A DNA stretch of 45,605 nucleotides, from positions 18,191-63,795 of the forward strand of contig CAMYKI010000017.1 of the NCBI GenBank assembly GCA_947258985.1, written 5' to 3'. The notes below the pieces were generated by a model. The model searched no databases and was not told where the DNA came from. It saw only the letters and a program-made list of their open reading frames with translations. The stretch is from an uncultured Acidimicrobiaceae bacterium (GTDB lineage: Bacteria; Actinomycetota; Acidimicrobiia; Spongiisociales; UBA5794). The position numbers and the translations under genes are program-made. Shown here piece after piece: positions 1-6,524 of the stretch. The stretch's first letter is position 1; the number at the start of each line of letters is the position of its first letter.

Positions 1-2
1 GG

Positions 3-968
3 CTGGACTCATTCGTCGACCACACAAGAAGCTGCAACTGGCGAAGCGTCGAGGGTCATCCATGCGGGCTTCCCGCCATCAAGGAGCAGCCGCGATGCTC
101 GATCCACGGCGGTATCGACATCGCCGATATCGCCATCCCCGCAACCGGGCGGCTCGGCTTCGACACATGGCCCAGCCTGCTGCGACACATCTGGCTGGCC
201 AGCTACGACATAGACCCGATCGGACTCGATCCGGCGGTCGCTGAGATGTTCTGGCACCTCGCCAATTACATGTACTTCGAGTACTTCCGGGTGGAAGTCG
301 AAGGTGTCGAAAATCTCCCAACCACCGGCCCGGCGCTGCTTGCTGCCAACCACGGTGGAGCGGCTCTTCCCTACGACGCGGTCATGCTGGCTCTTTCGAT
401 CCTGAACGAGATGCCGCTGCCGAGGCGAGCCCGGGTCATGGGTACCGAGATCTTCAACGCGTCACCGACCCTCTCTCACTTCTATCGCAAGATCGGAGGT
501 GTGTATGCATCGCGTGCCGATGCGGCGTTTCTCCTCAACCGGGGGCACATGGTCGGTGTATTCCCCGAGGGAGTGCGTGCGTTCCAGAAGCCCTTCAGTG
601 AGGCGTATCACGTGCAGCGGTTCGGACGAGGGGGATTTGTGACCATGGCAGAGCGCCACGCCGCTCCCGTGATTCCCGTTGCGATCGTCGGTTCCGATGA
701 AGTCCACCCGGCGCTCTTCTCCTCGCAACTCCTCGCCCGCCTCGTCAGACTGATCTGGCCGTCGCAACGTGTGGAAGAGATAGCCGTTTATCTGAACCTG
801 ATCCCGCTCCCCATCCGGTGGAGAATCAGATTCCTCGAGCCCATCGAGCCCTCTCATGCCGGCACCGATCCAGACCCTCTCGAAATGCTTGAGAGGACCG
901 AGGGGATTCGCCAATTGATCCAGCAGAACCTCACAGAGATGCTGGCACAACGGGGCTCTGCGATCTAG
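3..968 (+). CDS. Lysophospholipid acyltransferase family protein (PlsC-like), 5' truncated
   Basis: Probable membrane-associated acyltransferase that moves an acyl chain onto a lysophospholipid or glycerophosphate acceptor. Motif I is NHGGAALPYD (His followed by a downstream Asp, here with a slightly long spacing), and the FPEG acceptor-binding motif and the RFGRGGF and PVIPVAIVGSDE stretches typical of the actinobacterial branch are present. The first ATG is at 246, but the frame stays open to the window edge. The residues just before it (SYDIDPIGLDPAVAEM) look like the usual N-terminal part of this family, so the true start lies upstream or outside the window. The extreme N-terminal portion before about position 110 reads less convincingly as protein. 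The exact substrate cannot be told from sequence. Confidence 0.82.
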   Translation: MDSFVDHTRSCNWRSVEGHPCGLPAIKEQPRCSIHGGIDIADIAIPATGRLGFDTWPSLLRHIWLASYDIDPIGLDPAVAEMFWHLANYMYFEYFRVEVEGVENLPTTGPALLAANHGGAALPYDAVMLALSILNEMPLPRRARVMGTEIFNASPTLSHFYRKIGGVYASRADAAFLLNRGHMVGVFPEGVRAFQKPFSEAYHVQRFGRGGFVTMAERHAAPVIPVAIVGSDEVHPALFSSQLLARLVRLIWPSQRVEEIAVYLNLIPLPIRWRIRFLEPIEPSHAGTDPDPLEMLERTEGIRQLIQQNLTEMLAQRGSAI

Positions 969-972
969 CCCG

Positions 973-1137
973 GGTTCCAACTCGCAACCAACTCCGACAA
1001 CCAAACCCACCCCACAAAGACCAGCCAACACGGCGACCGTCCGGCAGTCTGGTTGCAGCCTCCCCCACAACGCTGGTTCCAACTCGCAACCAACTCCGAC
1101 AACCAAACCCACCCCACAAAGACCAGCCAACACGGCG
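973..1137. repeat. Pair of perfect 63-bp direct repeats
   Basis: Positions 973-1035 and 1075-1137 are identical over 63 bp and are separated by 39 bp of different sequence. The copies begin GGTTCCAACTCG and end CAACACGGCG. They lie between the acyltransferase stop and the XRE regulator promoter and contain no convincing gene. Read on the minus strand, the repeat is T/G-rich and happens to stay open, giving a spurious reading frame with a repeated peptide. Nothing else in the window matches it. It could be a dispersed intergenic repeat family or a local duplication; the function is unknown. Confidence 0.9.
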
Positions 1138-1152
1138 TTTGTGCGGGAGTCT

Positions 1153-1207
1153 GCTAGCTCTCAGCTAGCGCTTGCAATTGTTAGCACTTTGCGATATCGT
1201 GCTAACG
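1153..1207 (+). promoter_or_regulatory. Promoter and two inverted repeats before the XRE regulator (probable autoregulatory operator)
   Basis: Two perfect inverted repeats sit here: GCTAGCT-CTC-AGCTAGC (1153-1169) and GTTAGCAC-N11-GTGCTAAC (1180-1187 and 1199-1206). A possible promoter is TTGCAA (1172-1177), a 17-nt spacer and TATCGT (1195-1200). This would put the transcript start at about the A of the ATG at 1208, which has no Shine-Dalgarno, so a leaderless mRNA is likely. The second inverted repeat overlaps the -10 element, as expected for repression by the gene product. This is inference from sequence layout. Confidence 0.6.
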
Positions 1208-1549
1208 ATGAAGCAAATCGGTGATCTCGGAAGCTATATCCGTCAGCAGCGGGAGCGCAGCGCCATGTCTCTCCGCAAGCTGGCCGATGCAGCCGGTATC
1301 TCCAACCCGTATTTGAGCCAGATAGAGAGGGGCCTGCGCAAGCCGTCGGCCGAGATCCTCAAATCGCTGGCAAGGGCATTGTCGATATCTGCCGAGACCC
1401 TTTACGAGAAAGCCGGTTTGCTGGACGAAGTTGGCGTCCGGCGCGACGTCCCCGATGCAATCGAATTCGATGAGCATCTGACAAAGACCCAAAAGGTTGC
1501 GCTGCTTGAGGTTTATCACAGCTTCATCAGCCAGGAGATTGAGGAGTGA
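1208..1549 (+). CDS. XRE-family helix-turn-helix transcriptional regulator
   Basis: Small DNA-binding regulator of about 113 residues. A canonical Cro/C1-type HTH occupies roughly residues 7-62, with the recognition region LADAAGISNPYLSQIERG and the following KPSAEILKSLARAL helix. The short C-terminal tail is acidic. An in-frame ATG exists 36 nt upstream, but the start at 1208 was chosen because it matches the domain start and is positioned for a leaderless transcript. It overlaps or abuts the next gene (GTGA at 1546-1549), so the two are translationally linked. The pair resembles mycobacterial Rv0474 and hbhA in order and in protein type, which suggests that it regulates its neighbour and itself. 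Confidence 0.85.
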   Translation: MKQIGDLGSYIRQQRERSAMSLRKLADAAGISNPYLSQIERGLRKPSAEILKSLARALSISAETLYEKAGLLDEVGVRRDVPDAIEFDEHLTKTQKVALLEVYHSFISQEIEE

Positions 1550-1551
1550 AC

Positions 1552-2013
1552 GTGGATTTCAAATCCGGCAAAGACACTATGCGCAAGACGGCCTTTGCGA
1601 TGATGGGTGCGCCCGTCGTCATGGGCCGCCAGGTCAAGGACATGAGCAGCAAGCTCGTGGACGGGGCGCAGACACATATCGATGAGTACGCCACTGAGGG
1701 CGAGAAGCTGACAAATCAGCTCAAGGACCGGAACGTTGTCGAGGAGATCGAGCATCGCATCCACATCGACAAGGTTCAGGACCGTGTCGAGCAGCTCCGT
1801 GATCAACTCGAGAACACGCTGAACAACTGGCGCGAGTCATTCACTCCTGTTGAAGAGGCGCCGGTGAAGAAGGCTGCTGCCAAGCCCGCCGCCAAGAAGG
1901 CTCCGGCGAAGAAGGCCCCAGCCAAGAAAGCTGCTGCGAAAAAGGCCCCAGCCAAGAAAGCTGCTGCGAAGAAGGCTGCTCCCAAAAAGGAGACCGTAGA
2001 CGCCGGCAAGTAG
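1552..2013 (+). CDS. HbhA-like protein with Lys/Ala/Pro-rich C-terminal tail
   Basis: Protein of about 153 residues. The central part (about 25-95) is charged and predicted to be helical or coiled coil, with VEEIEHRIHIDKVQDRVEQL and similar heptads. The last 45 residues are repeated PAKKA/AAKKA units, giving a strongly basic tail. In mycobacteria, proteins of this shape (heparin-binding haemagglutinin) bind sulphated glycans and also membranes or nucleic acid; the same kind of tail occurs in actinobacterial histone-like proteins. A GTG at 1552 follows GAGGAG at good spacing; a GTG at 1546 that overlaps the stop of the previous gene is an alternative. No signal peptide is seen. The HbhA resemblance is strong in the tail and gene context and weaker in the N-terminal part. 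Confidence 0.72.
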   Translation: MDFKSGKDTMRKTAFAMMGAPVVMGRQVKDMSSKLVDGAQTHIDEYATEGEKLTNQLKDRNVVEEIEHRIHIDKVQDRVEQLRDQLENTLNNWRESFTPVEEAPVKKAAAKPAAKKAPAKKAPAKKAAAKKAPAKKAAAKKAAPKKETVDAGK

Positions 2014-2098
2014 CACGAGAACTGGCCGGGAAGGAGATCGGCCCAAGAGGCCGACGAAGCTCTCCCTCCCTTCCTGCTTCACTTCTCCGGCCAAAGAG

Positions 2099-2130
2099 AA
2101 ACCCCCGGCACCTTCGGGTGTCGGGGGTTT
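2099..2130. terminator. Strong hairpin terminator between convergent genes
   Basis: A 14-bp stem with a TTCG tetraloop (2113-2116): AAACCCCCGGCACC pairs with GGTGTCGGGGGTTT, with one G.T pair. The A and T ends make it usable in both directions, fitting its place between the plus-strand HbhA-like gene and the minus-strand DUF4332 gene. A smaller 6-bp hairpin (TCGGCC/GGCCGA, 2038-2054) lies just before it. Confidence 0.85.
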
Positions 2131-2145
2131 CGTGCTGAAAGACAT

Positions 2146-2550
2146 CTAGTACGTGACGATGGGGTCCAGTTCCCGGGCGTGCTCGACCCAGCGCTCCACC
2201 ATTGCTTCGGTGGGGAGGCGCCGTACGAGACGATGCCTGCTATTCACCTCAACCATGGATGCCAGCAGATTCGCTGGGTTTCTCCGCCGCAACTCCCTGA
2301 CGGTGTCGACGCCCGCCGCTTCGAGGAGATCGGAGTACTCCTCGCCGACTCCCCTTACTCGCATCAAGTCCGCCCGGTTGACCCACTCGAGGATCAGCTT
2401 CTCGCTGATATTGGTCGCCGCCGCAATGTCTCGCCTTCCCTTGCGTGTTGCGCCGTTCTTGAGGAGGGCCTCAACAGTGCGTATGCGCGCCTTGCGCAGG
2501 CTGGTTGCGTGCTTGTGAACGATCCCCTCGATCGCATCGATCGAAGCCAT
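2146..2550 (-). CDS. DUF4332 domain-containing protein
   Basis: Protein of 134 residues matching the DUF4332 family, which is built from helix-hairpin-helix-like repeats. Recognisable parts are the ISEKLILEWVNRADLMRVRG segment, the RGVGEEYSDLLEAAGVDTVREL segment and the closing RRLPTEAMVERWVEHARELD. The hairpin pattern suggests contact with nucleic acid, but the family has no settled function. The ATG at 2550 is preceded on its strand by GGAAGG. It stands alone, 107 bp downstream of the minus-strand operon that ends at 2658, and shares a terminator with the convergent HbhA-like gene. Confidence 0.85.
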   Translation of the reverse strand: MASIDAIEGIVHKHATSLRKARIRTVEALLKNGATRKGRRDIAAATNISEKLILEWVNRADLMRVRGVGEEYSDLLEAAGVDTVRELRRRNPANLLASMVEVNSRHRLVRRLPTEAMVERWVEHARELDPIVTY

Positions 2551-2657
2551 ACCCGTCCTTCCGATCAGAATCCTCCGCCGTGCGCCGGCCCCTCATCTCA
2601 CGGACACACCGGCGCAGAGGATACCGAGTTATGCCCACGCGATGCCAGACGAATTCG

Positions 2658-3248
2658 CTACCGGATGTCGAGATGGTCCTCGATGTCGGTTGGCACTGAG
2701 ATACGACGCGGCGGCAGACGATCGAACCACACCTCGTCGACCCAGTCAGGATGCGTCGCCAGGACTTGATCGAACCCGGTCGTGCCATCCATCGAGATCA
2801 ACCGGGGCCAGATCATCTGGCCGACCACCACCGGATGACCGCGCGAGTACCGGTACTTGGGCACAACCGCCGGCTTATGCCCGCTGCGATGCTGATCGAG
2901 CAATCGATCTACCTCCTCGGGGAGGGAGCCGGGTTGGTCCGCGTGAATCAGGACCGCGGTGTCGTGTTCATCCAACCTATACAGCGTGTCGATACCGACA
3001 CGCAGAGCGGCCGCATCGCCTCCACCTTGCTCCAAATCGACAACGATGATTGCGTCTCCAAAGTCTGCGTCCTGCAGAATCAGATCGGCATCGGCGCCGA
3101 GAACGACCAGCACATCGTCAACAGGCCATCGATGGGCTTCGGCGACCACGGTCTCGATGAGCGACGAATCTCGTAGCGGGCTGAGATATTTCGACCCGAC
3201 AAACCCGGCGCTGTAGTCGGCGGCGAGAACGAGAGCTGCAGTCTTCAT
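2658..3248 (-). CDS. MobA/MocA-like NTP transferase family protein
   Basis: Protein of 196 residues resembling the NTP_transf_3 family (molybdenum cofactor cytidylyl/guanylyltransferases). It has an N-terminal Rossmann-like start (MKTAALVLAADYSAGFVGSK) with a K in the LSPL segment, a second strand VDDVLVVLGADAD, the ADQPG segment in place of the usual GDQP, and the family-like YRYSRGHPVVVG and C-terminal IPTDIED-type ending (here VPTDIEDHLD). The nucleotide-binding loop deviates from the usual LAAGxSxRMG, so activity or substrate is uncertain. The ATG at 3248 has AAAGGAGGG upstream and overlaps the previous stop by 4 nt. It is the last gene of the ClpS operon. Confidence 0.7.
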   Translation of the reverse strand: MKTAALVLAADYSAGFVGSKYLSPLRDSSLIETVVAEAHRWPVDDVLVVLGADADLILQDADFGDAIIVVDLEQGGGDAAALRVGIDTLYRLDEHDTAVLIHADQPGSLPEEVDRLLDQHRSGHKPAVVPKYRYSRGHPVVVGQMIWPRLISMDGTTGFDQVLATHPDWVDEVWFDRLPPRRISVPTDIEDHLDIR

Positions 3249-3739
3249 GCTGCCGGCCCTCCTTTGAGCACTTTGCGCCCCGACATGCGGGCCCACCACA
3301 AATAGACGGCTCCAAGGGTCCAGATCAGAGAGGCCAGCGCCTGGTACCACAGCGCCCAGTGGAACTCCTGAATCGACCACGAGTACAAAAACGCCAATGC
3401 CCCAAAGGTGAGCTGAGTCGCTCCCGTTGTCACGAAGACGGCCTTGCCTCCCGGCCGGGCCATGACCTGAATCGCGGTAATCGACCATGCCAGCAAGACC
3501 GCCCCCACCCAGCGCAGCCCGCCCAGTTGGTCCGCAACGGTCTTGTCGAGACCGATTATGTCGAAGTAGGCAGCGGGGAAGATCACGAGAGGCAGAGCAA
3601 ACGCCAGGTTCACGAAGATGTAGACAACCATCGCCGACGTCAGTGTTGCCGCAGGGTCGCGCGGCGGCTTGCGGACAACACCTTCGACGCGGTCGGACCC
3701 CGCATCCTGGGGTTGATCCACCGGGTCTCGGTCGCTCAC
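3245..3739 (-). CDS. Small four-helix membrane protein, unknown function
   Basis: About 164 residues. A polar, charged N-terminal tail of roughly 35 residues is followed by four hydrophobic stretches consistent with membrane helices (around AMVVYIFVNLAFALPLVIF, LRWVGAVLLAWSITAIQV, FVTTGATQLTFGALAFLYSW and WALWYQALASLIWTLGAVYL), ending in a basic tail. The GTG start at 3739 overlaps the DUF2017 stop (GTGA), and its own stop overlaps the MobA-like start (ATGA). No family is recognised with confidence. Its place in the ClpS operon is the only functional hint. Confidence 0.75.
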   Translation of the reverse strand: MSDRDPVDQPQDAGSDRVEGVVRKPPRDPAATLTSAMVVYIFVNLAFALPLVIFPAAYFDIIGLDKTVADQLGGLRWVGAVLLAWSITAIQVMARPGGKAVFVTTGATQLTFGALAFLYSWSIQEFHWALWYQALASLIWTLGAVYLWWARMSGRKVLKGGPAA

Positions 3740-4212
3740 TCTGCGTTCTCCATCTTCTTTGTCATTTCCGCCACCAGTTCCTCCTGAAAGTCTCCCAGAA
3801 GCGCGATGAGCGCTACCTCCGGGTCCAGCGACCGACCGTCGGGCATGCCCGACTCGAACAGCCCGCGGCGCGCCGCCAGCACAATCCTTGATTCGGCAAG
3901 TACTCGGGCCCACGACGCAGCGTCTTCGCTGGTTAGGACGATGGTACCGCCGCCGGCGGCGGTCACCGAGTCGGCAAATGCCTCCCGGTCGCTCGATCGC
4001 TGTTCTGCATTCTCTTTTGCAGTGAGCCGCTCGAACTCACGCGACGCTGCCTTGTCATTCGGGTACACCCGGGGACTGAGGTGGTCCCGAGCCGGATCAC
4101 CTCTCTCGACTCCGGCGCCCCCTAGAAGAGTAGTGAGGCGCGACACGATGGCGATCTCCATCGACTCGAGCGTGACCTCTATTCCATCTGCGACCGCTTC
4201 GAATCGACTCAC
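3736..4212 (-). CDS. DUF2017 family protein
   Basis: 158-residue soluble protein of the actinobacterial DUF2017 family, which is typically encoded directly after clpS, as here. N-terminal ESMEIAIVSRLTTLL and the PRVYPNDKAASREFERLTA segment are characteristic, and the C-terminal part has the VLAESRIVLAARRG-type helix. The function is unknown; constant linkage to clpS suggests a role in ClpS/ClpAP-type proteolysis, which is inference. The GTG start overlaps the clpS stop by 4 nt. Confidence 0.85.
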   Translation of the reverse strand: MSRFEAVADGIEVTLESMEIAIVSRLTTLLGGAGVERGDPARDHLSPRVYPNDKAASREFERLTAKENAEQRSSDREAFADSVTAAGGGTIVLTSEDAASWARVLAESRIVLAARRGLFESGMPDGRSLDPEVALIALLGDFQEELVAEMTKKMENAE

Positions 4213-4454
4213 TGCTGCTCCAGAGTGGCACGCAGCCCATGCTGATGTAGCCGGAAGGCGATCATCTCTGCCCTCTCACGGGGCGCACTGTCCACAACCG
4301 CCTTGCCATCCTCGTGCACCCGTGTCATCAGGGTTCTTGCTACCGAATCGGGGAACCCGAACAGAGAGCGGAACACCCACACCACGTAGTTCATCAGATT
4401 CACGGGATCGTTCCACACGACCACATCCCACTGCGTCTGTGAACTCGAAGTCAC
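4209..4454 (-). CDS. clpS: ATP-dependent Clp protease adaptor ClpS
   Basis: 81-residue ClpS adaptor that delivers N-degron substrates to the Clp AAA+ unfoldase. The conserved NDPVNLMNYVVWVF segment holds the Asn-Asp pair that contacts the N-terminal amino group of substrates, and the VHEDGKAVV and RAEMIAFRLHQHGLRATLE segments follow in family order. Length and termini are normal for actinobacterial ClpS. The start is GTG at 4454, overlapping the stop of the HTH gene (GTGA), so the small HTH gene and clpS are translationally coupled. Confidence 0.93.
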   Translation of the reverse strand: MTSSSQTQWDVVVWNDPVNLMNYVVWVFRSLFGFPDSVARTLMTRVHEDGKAVVDSAPRERAEMIAFRLHQHGLRATLEQQ

Positions 4455-4687
4455 GTCACCCCATCTTCGAAAGGCGAGTTCCCGATCCGTTGCATCCGCT
4501 GGTCGTTGATCCAGTCCTCAAAGTCCTGCCGGGCAATCCGCCACTCCCTGCCGAACTTGACGGCCGGCAGTCCCCCGCTGCGCAACTGCCCGGTCACAAC
4601 GAATGCGGAAACACCCATGTAGTCGCAGATGTCGCCGACGGTCAGCCAGTCCTTGTCGATTTCAACAGTGATGCGCTGCATCCCCAC
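4451..4687 (-). CDS. Excisionase/MerR-like small HTH DNA-binding protein
   Basis: About 78 residues with a single winged-helix of the excisionase (HTH_17) type: WLTVGDICDYMGVSAFVVTG followed by LRSGGLPAVKFGREWRIARQDFEDWI. Such proteins usually bind DNA; outside phages they act as small transcription factors. The start is GTG at 4687 or ATG at 4681; neither has a clear Shine-Dalgarno, and as first gene of the operon it may be leaderless. It overlaps clpS by 4 nt, so it could be the regulator of the five-gene operon. No integrase or prophage gene is nearby. Confidence 0.8.
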   Translation of the reverse strand: MGMQRITVEIDKDWLTVGDICDYMGVSAFVVTGQLRSGGLPAVKFGREWRIARQDFEDWINDQRMQRIGNSPFEDGVT

Positions 4688-5056
4688 AGGCTATGTATGC
4701 CGCCCGCCTCGGGCAAACAGGAAACAGATCGACCCGCCCACTTGGGCGGGTCGAAAGTTTGAAAACGACCGGTGGATCACCCGATACCAACGTAGCTAGT
4801 AACGGCCGATCGTTCTCTGTCCCCGGGGCGGAACCCGCACCTCCGCCGAAACTCCTAGCAGGTTCTCCTGCAGAGCACTCGTTCAGCACCCGTCACAAAG
4901 AGTATCGGCTGCATCCCGGCCCTAGTTGCGAAGCAATTCGCCGCAGCAAGGAATGACTAGTCATCGAAGGCCGGAGACCGGATGTGCACTAGCCGACACT
5001 TGCGTTCGTTTTCGCGCTCTGGGATACTCGTCCCGCTGCAAGGAGGGCCATCAAGG
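4688..5056. promoter_or_regulatory. 369-bp divergent intergenic region with a hairpin and a palindrome
   Basis: This gap separates the minus-strand HTH-clpS operon from the plus-strand DivIVA-like gene and has no convincing gene. It contains a perfect 10-bp inverted repeat CGACCCGCCC-ACTT-GGGCGGGTCG (4730-4753) and a 12-bp palindrome ATGACTAGTCAT (4954-4965). The hairpin lacks a T-run on either side and lies upstream of both genes, so an operator or structured leader fits better than a terminator. The palindrome lies about 35 bp upstream of the proposed -35 element for the DivIVA-like gene. Confidence 0.5.
5000..5028 (+). promoter_or_regulatory. Predicted promoter of the DivIVA-like gene
   Basis: TTGCGT (5000-5005), a 17-nt spacer and GATACT (5023-5028) form a reasonable housekeeping-type promoter. 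A start at about 5035 would leave a short leader carrying AGGAGG at 5041-5046 before the ATG at 5057. Based on consensus match only. Confidence 0.5.
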
Positions 5057-6004
5057 ATGATCCATTCGTCGGCAATCGAAGGCCACCATTTCCTCACGTC
5101 GCGCCGCCGGGGATACGATCCCGCTGAAGTCGACGCCGTCATCCGGCGCCTTGTCGACACCCTGCGCAAACACGAGGAACGTGCCGCGGCGGCGAACACC
5201 GCGGCGGGGCTCGCGGTAACCGACCTCGAAGTCGTCCGGCCACCCGAAGAAGCCGGCACGGAGTCCGGACTCGCTACTGCCGAGGAACTGGAGGCCGCGG
5301 CCCGGCTGAATCTCGAAGCGGCCGAGCGCACCGCCGCCGCTTTGATAGCAACGGCGGAAGAGGAAGCGGCCCGGACTCGCGAACTGGCTCGAGCTGATGC
5401 CGGTAGCCTCTTGTCTCGCCGCAACGCCCGCGCCGAGGACCTGATCACCTCCGCTCTATCCGAGGTCAAAGCGCTGCGCGCCCGCGTCCTGCACGAGACG
5501 AATGAATACCGCTCCGGGAAAAGGACTGAGTCCAAAGCGCTTGTCCGGACGGCAGAACTCCAGGCTGCACAGTTGCTCGAGGACGCTCGACACGAAGCAG
5601 GATCGATTCTCGGCCGGGCCCGTCGGGAACACACGATGCTCGAGCAACGCATCGGTCAGTTGCGATCAGCGATCGCCGGTATCGAGGGCCAATTCCGCAA
5701 TCTCGCCGAAACGACCCTCGAGCAGACCGAAGTGATGGCGACCATGCTGTCGCTCGAAACCGAACCTCTCGAAGACGTAGTGGACCAGAGCAGCGACGCT
5801 CCGGAAGTGGTCCGCCTCACCCAGGGTGGCCTCACCCTCGATCTGACAGAGGGTCCGTCCGAAGGTGATGCCGAATCCCGCTCCGAGCACAAGGAAAGTG
5901 ACGACCGCTTTGTGGTCGCACCGGGCGACACCATCTACCAACGTCGCGGTGGTGGATTGCGCCGCCGACTCGAAGAAGAGGACGTCCAGGAATTGCCCGA
6001 ATAG
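5057..6004 (+). CDS. DivIVA domain-containing coiled-coil protein
   Basis: 315 residues. The N-terminal motif HFLTSRRRGYDPAEVDAVIR is the DivIVA membrane-curvature/targeting signature, followed by a short helix. From about residue 75 to 230 the protein is Ala/Glu/Arg-rich and predicted to be a long coiled coil. The C-terminal 80 residues are acidic and low in structure, ending RRRLEEEDVQELPE. DivIVA-family proteins mark cell poles or septa and organise wall growth in Actinomycetota. The ATG at 5057 was chosen over an upstream ATG at 4982 because AGGAGG precedes it and the DivIVA motif begins within 20 residues. It is not the canonical Wag31 by context, since no ftsZ or sep genes are near. Confidence 0.8.
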   Translation: MIHSSAIEGHHFLTSRRRGYDPAEVDAVIRRLVDTLRKHEERAAAANTAAGLAVTDLEVVRPPEEAGTESGLATAEELEAAARLNLEAAERTAAALIATAEEEAARTRELARADAGSLLSRRNARAEDLITSALSEVKALRARVLHETNEYRSGKRTESKALVRTAELQAAQLLEDARHEAGSILGRARREHTMLEQRIGQLRSAIAGIEGQFRNLAETTLEQTEVMATMLSLETEPLEDVVDQSSDAPEVVRLTQGGLTLDLTEGPSEGDAESRSEHKESDDRFVVAPGDTIYQRRGGGLRRRLEEEDVQELPE

Positions 6005-6013
6005 TCGGGGGCT

Positions 6014-6457
6014 TCAGCCGCCCAGAACGACCTCGGTGGTCGGCCGGGTGAGGATGAAGATCGAGACTCCAACGGCGCAGAGAACGAGAACCGCTCTGAC
6101 AACGGCCGTGCCGGCAAAGAAGACGATCGACACGCTGAAGCTGGCCACGATGAGGCCTATGGCCACGATCTTGATGCGCCGCGGGATGCCGTAGCCGGCT
6201 CGGTAATTGCGGATCAGCGGACCGAACCGGGGATCGTTGAGTACCCAGTTGTACATGCGCTCGTTCGACTTGAAGAAGAAGAAAGTGGCCAAGAGGAGAA
6301 ACACGGTTCCCGGTAGCAAAGGGATGATGTACCCGGCAATCCCCAAGCCCAGGCACAGGAACCCGAGCACGACATACACGGCTCGTCCTATGCGGCTCGA
6401 GACAACCTCGGCCGGTTCTATCGGAGGATTGGGATTCGTCTGCTGGGAAGTAGCCAT
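6014..6457 (-). CDS. YbaN/DUF454 family inner-membrane protein
   Basis: About 147 residues. The family core is clear: YVVLGFLCLGLGIAGYIIPL, then LPGTVFLLLATFFFFKSNER and the YNWVLNDPRFGPLIRNYR segment, followed by two more hydrophobic helices. Function is unknown in the family. The ATG at 6457 is preferred over 6490 because the first 11 residues of the longer form are unlike the family. The gene runs convergently to the DivIVA-like gene with only 9 bp between stops, and lies 67 bp downstream of the SRAP gene on the same strand. Confidence 0.85.
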   Translation of the reverse strand: MATSQQTNPNPPIEPAEVVSSRIGRAVYVVLGFLCLGLGIAGYIIPLLPGTVFLLLATFFFFKSNERMYNWVLNDPRFGPLIRNYRAGYGIPRRIKIVAIGLIVASFSVSIVFFAGTAVVRAVLVLCAVGVSIFILTRPTTEVVLGG

Positions 6458-6524
6458 CTGCTCTGTCCGGCACTGTGCGAACTGTGACAATGGCCTGTCC
6501 CCGCACCGACATCAAGTCGGACCG

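Noticed and set aside
462..1133. Long minus-strand open frame with a repeated LAGLCGVGLVVGVGCELEP peptide
   Set aside because: It is antisense to the acyltransferase gene and its peptide repeat is just the 63-bp DNA repeat translated; no start site or domain supports it.
973..1137. Possible CRISPR array
   Set aside because: Only two copies of a 63-bp unit with a single 39-bp spacer and no cas genes; too long and too few for CRISPR.
1803..2145. Minus-strand frames of Ala/Phe/Gly-rich sequence opposite the HbhA-like tail
   Set aside because: They are the reverse reading of the repetitive Lys/Ala codons and show no independent coding signal.
4451..4687. Excisionase-like gene as evidence of a prophage or integrative element
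   Set aside because: No integrase, attachment repeat or phage gene is near; it is coupled to clpS, so a chromosomal regulator is more likely.
4730..4753. Perfect GC-rich hairpin as a transcription terminator
   Set aside because: It lies upstream of both flanking genes and has no T-run; recorded instead as a possible regulatory element.
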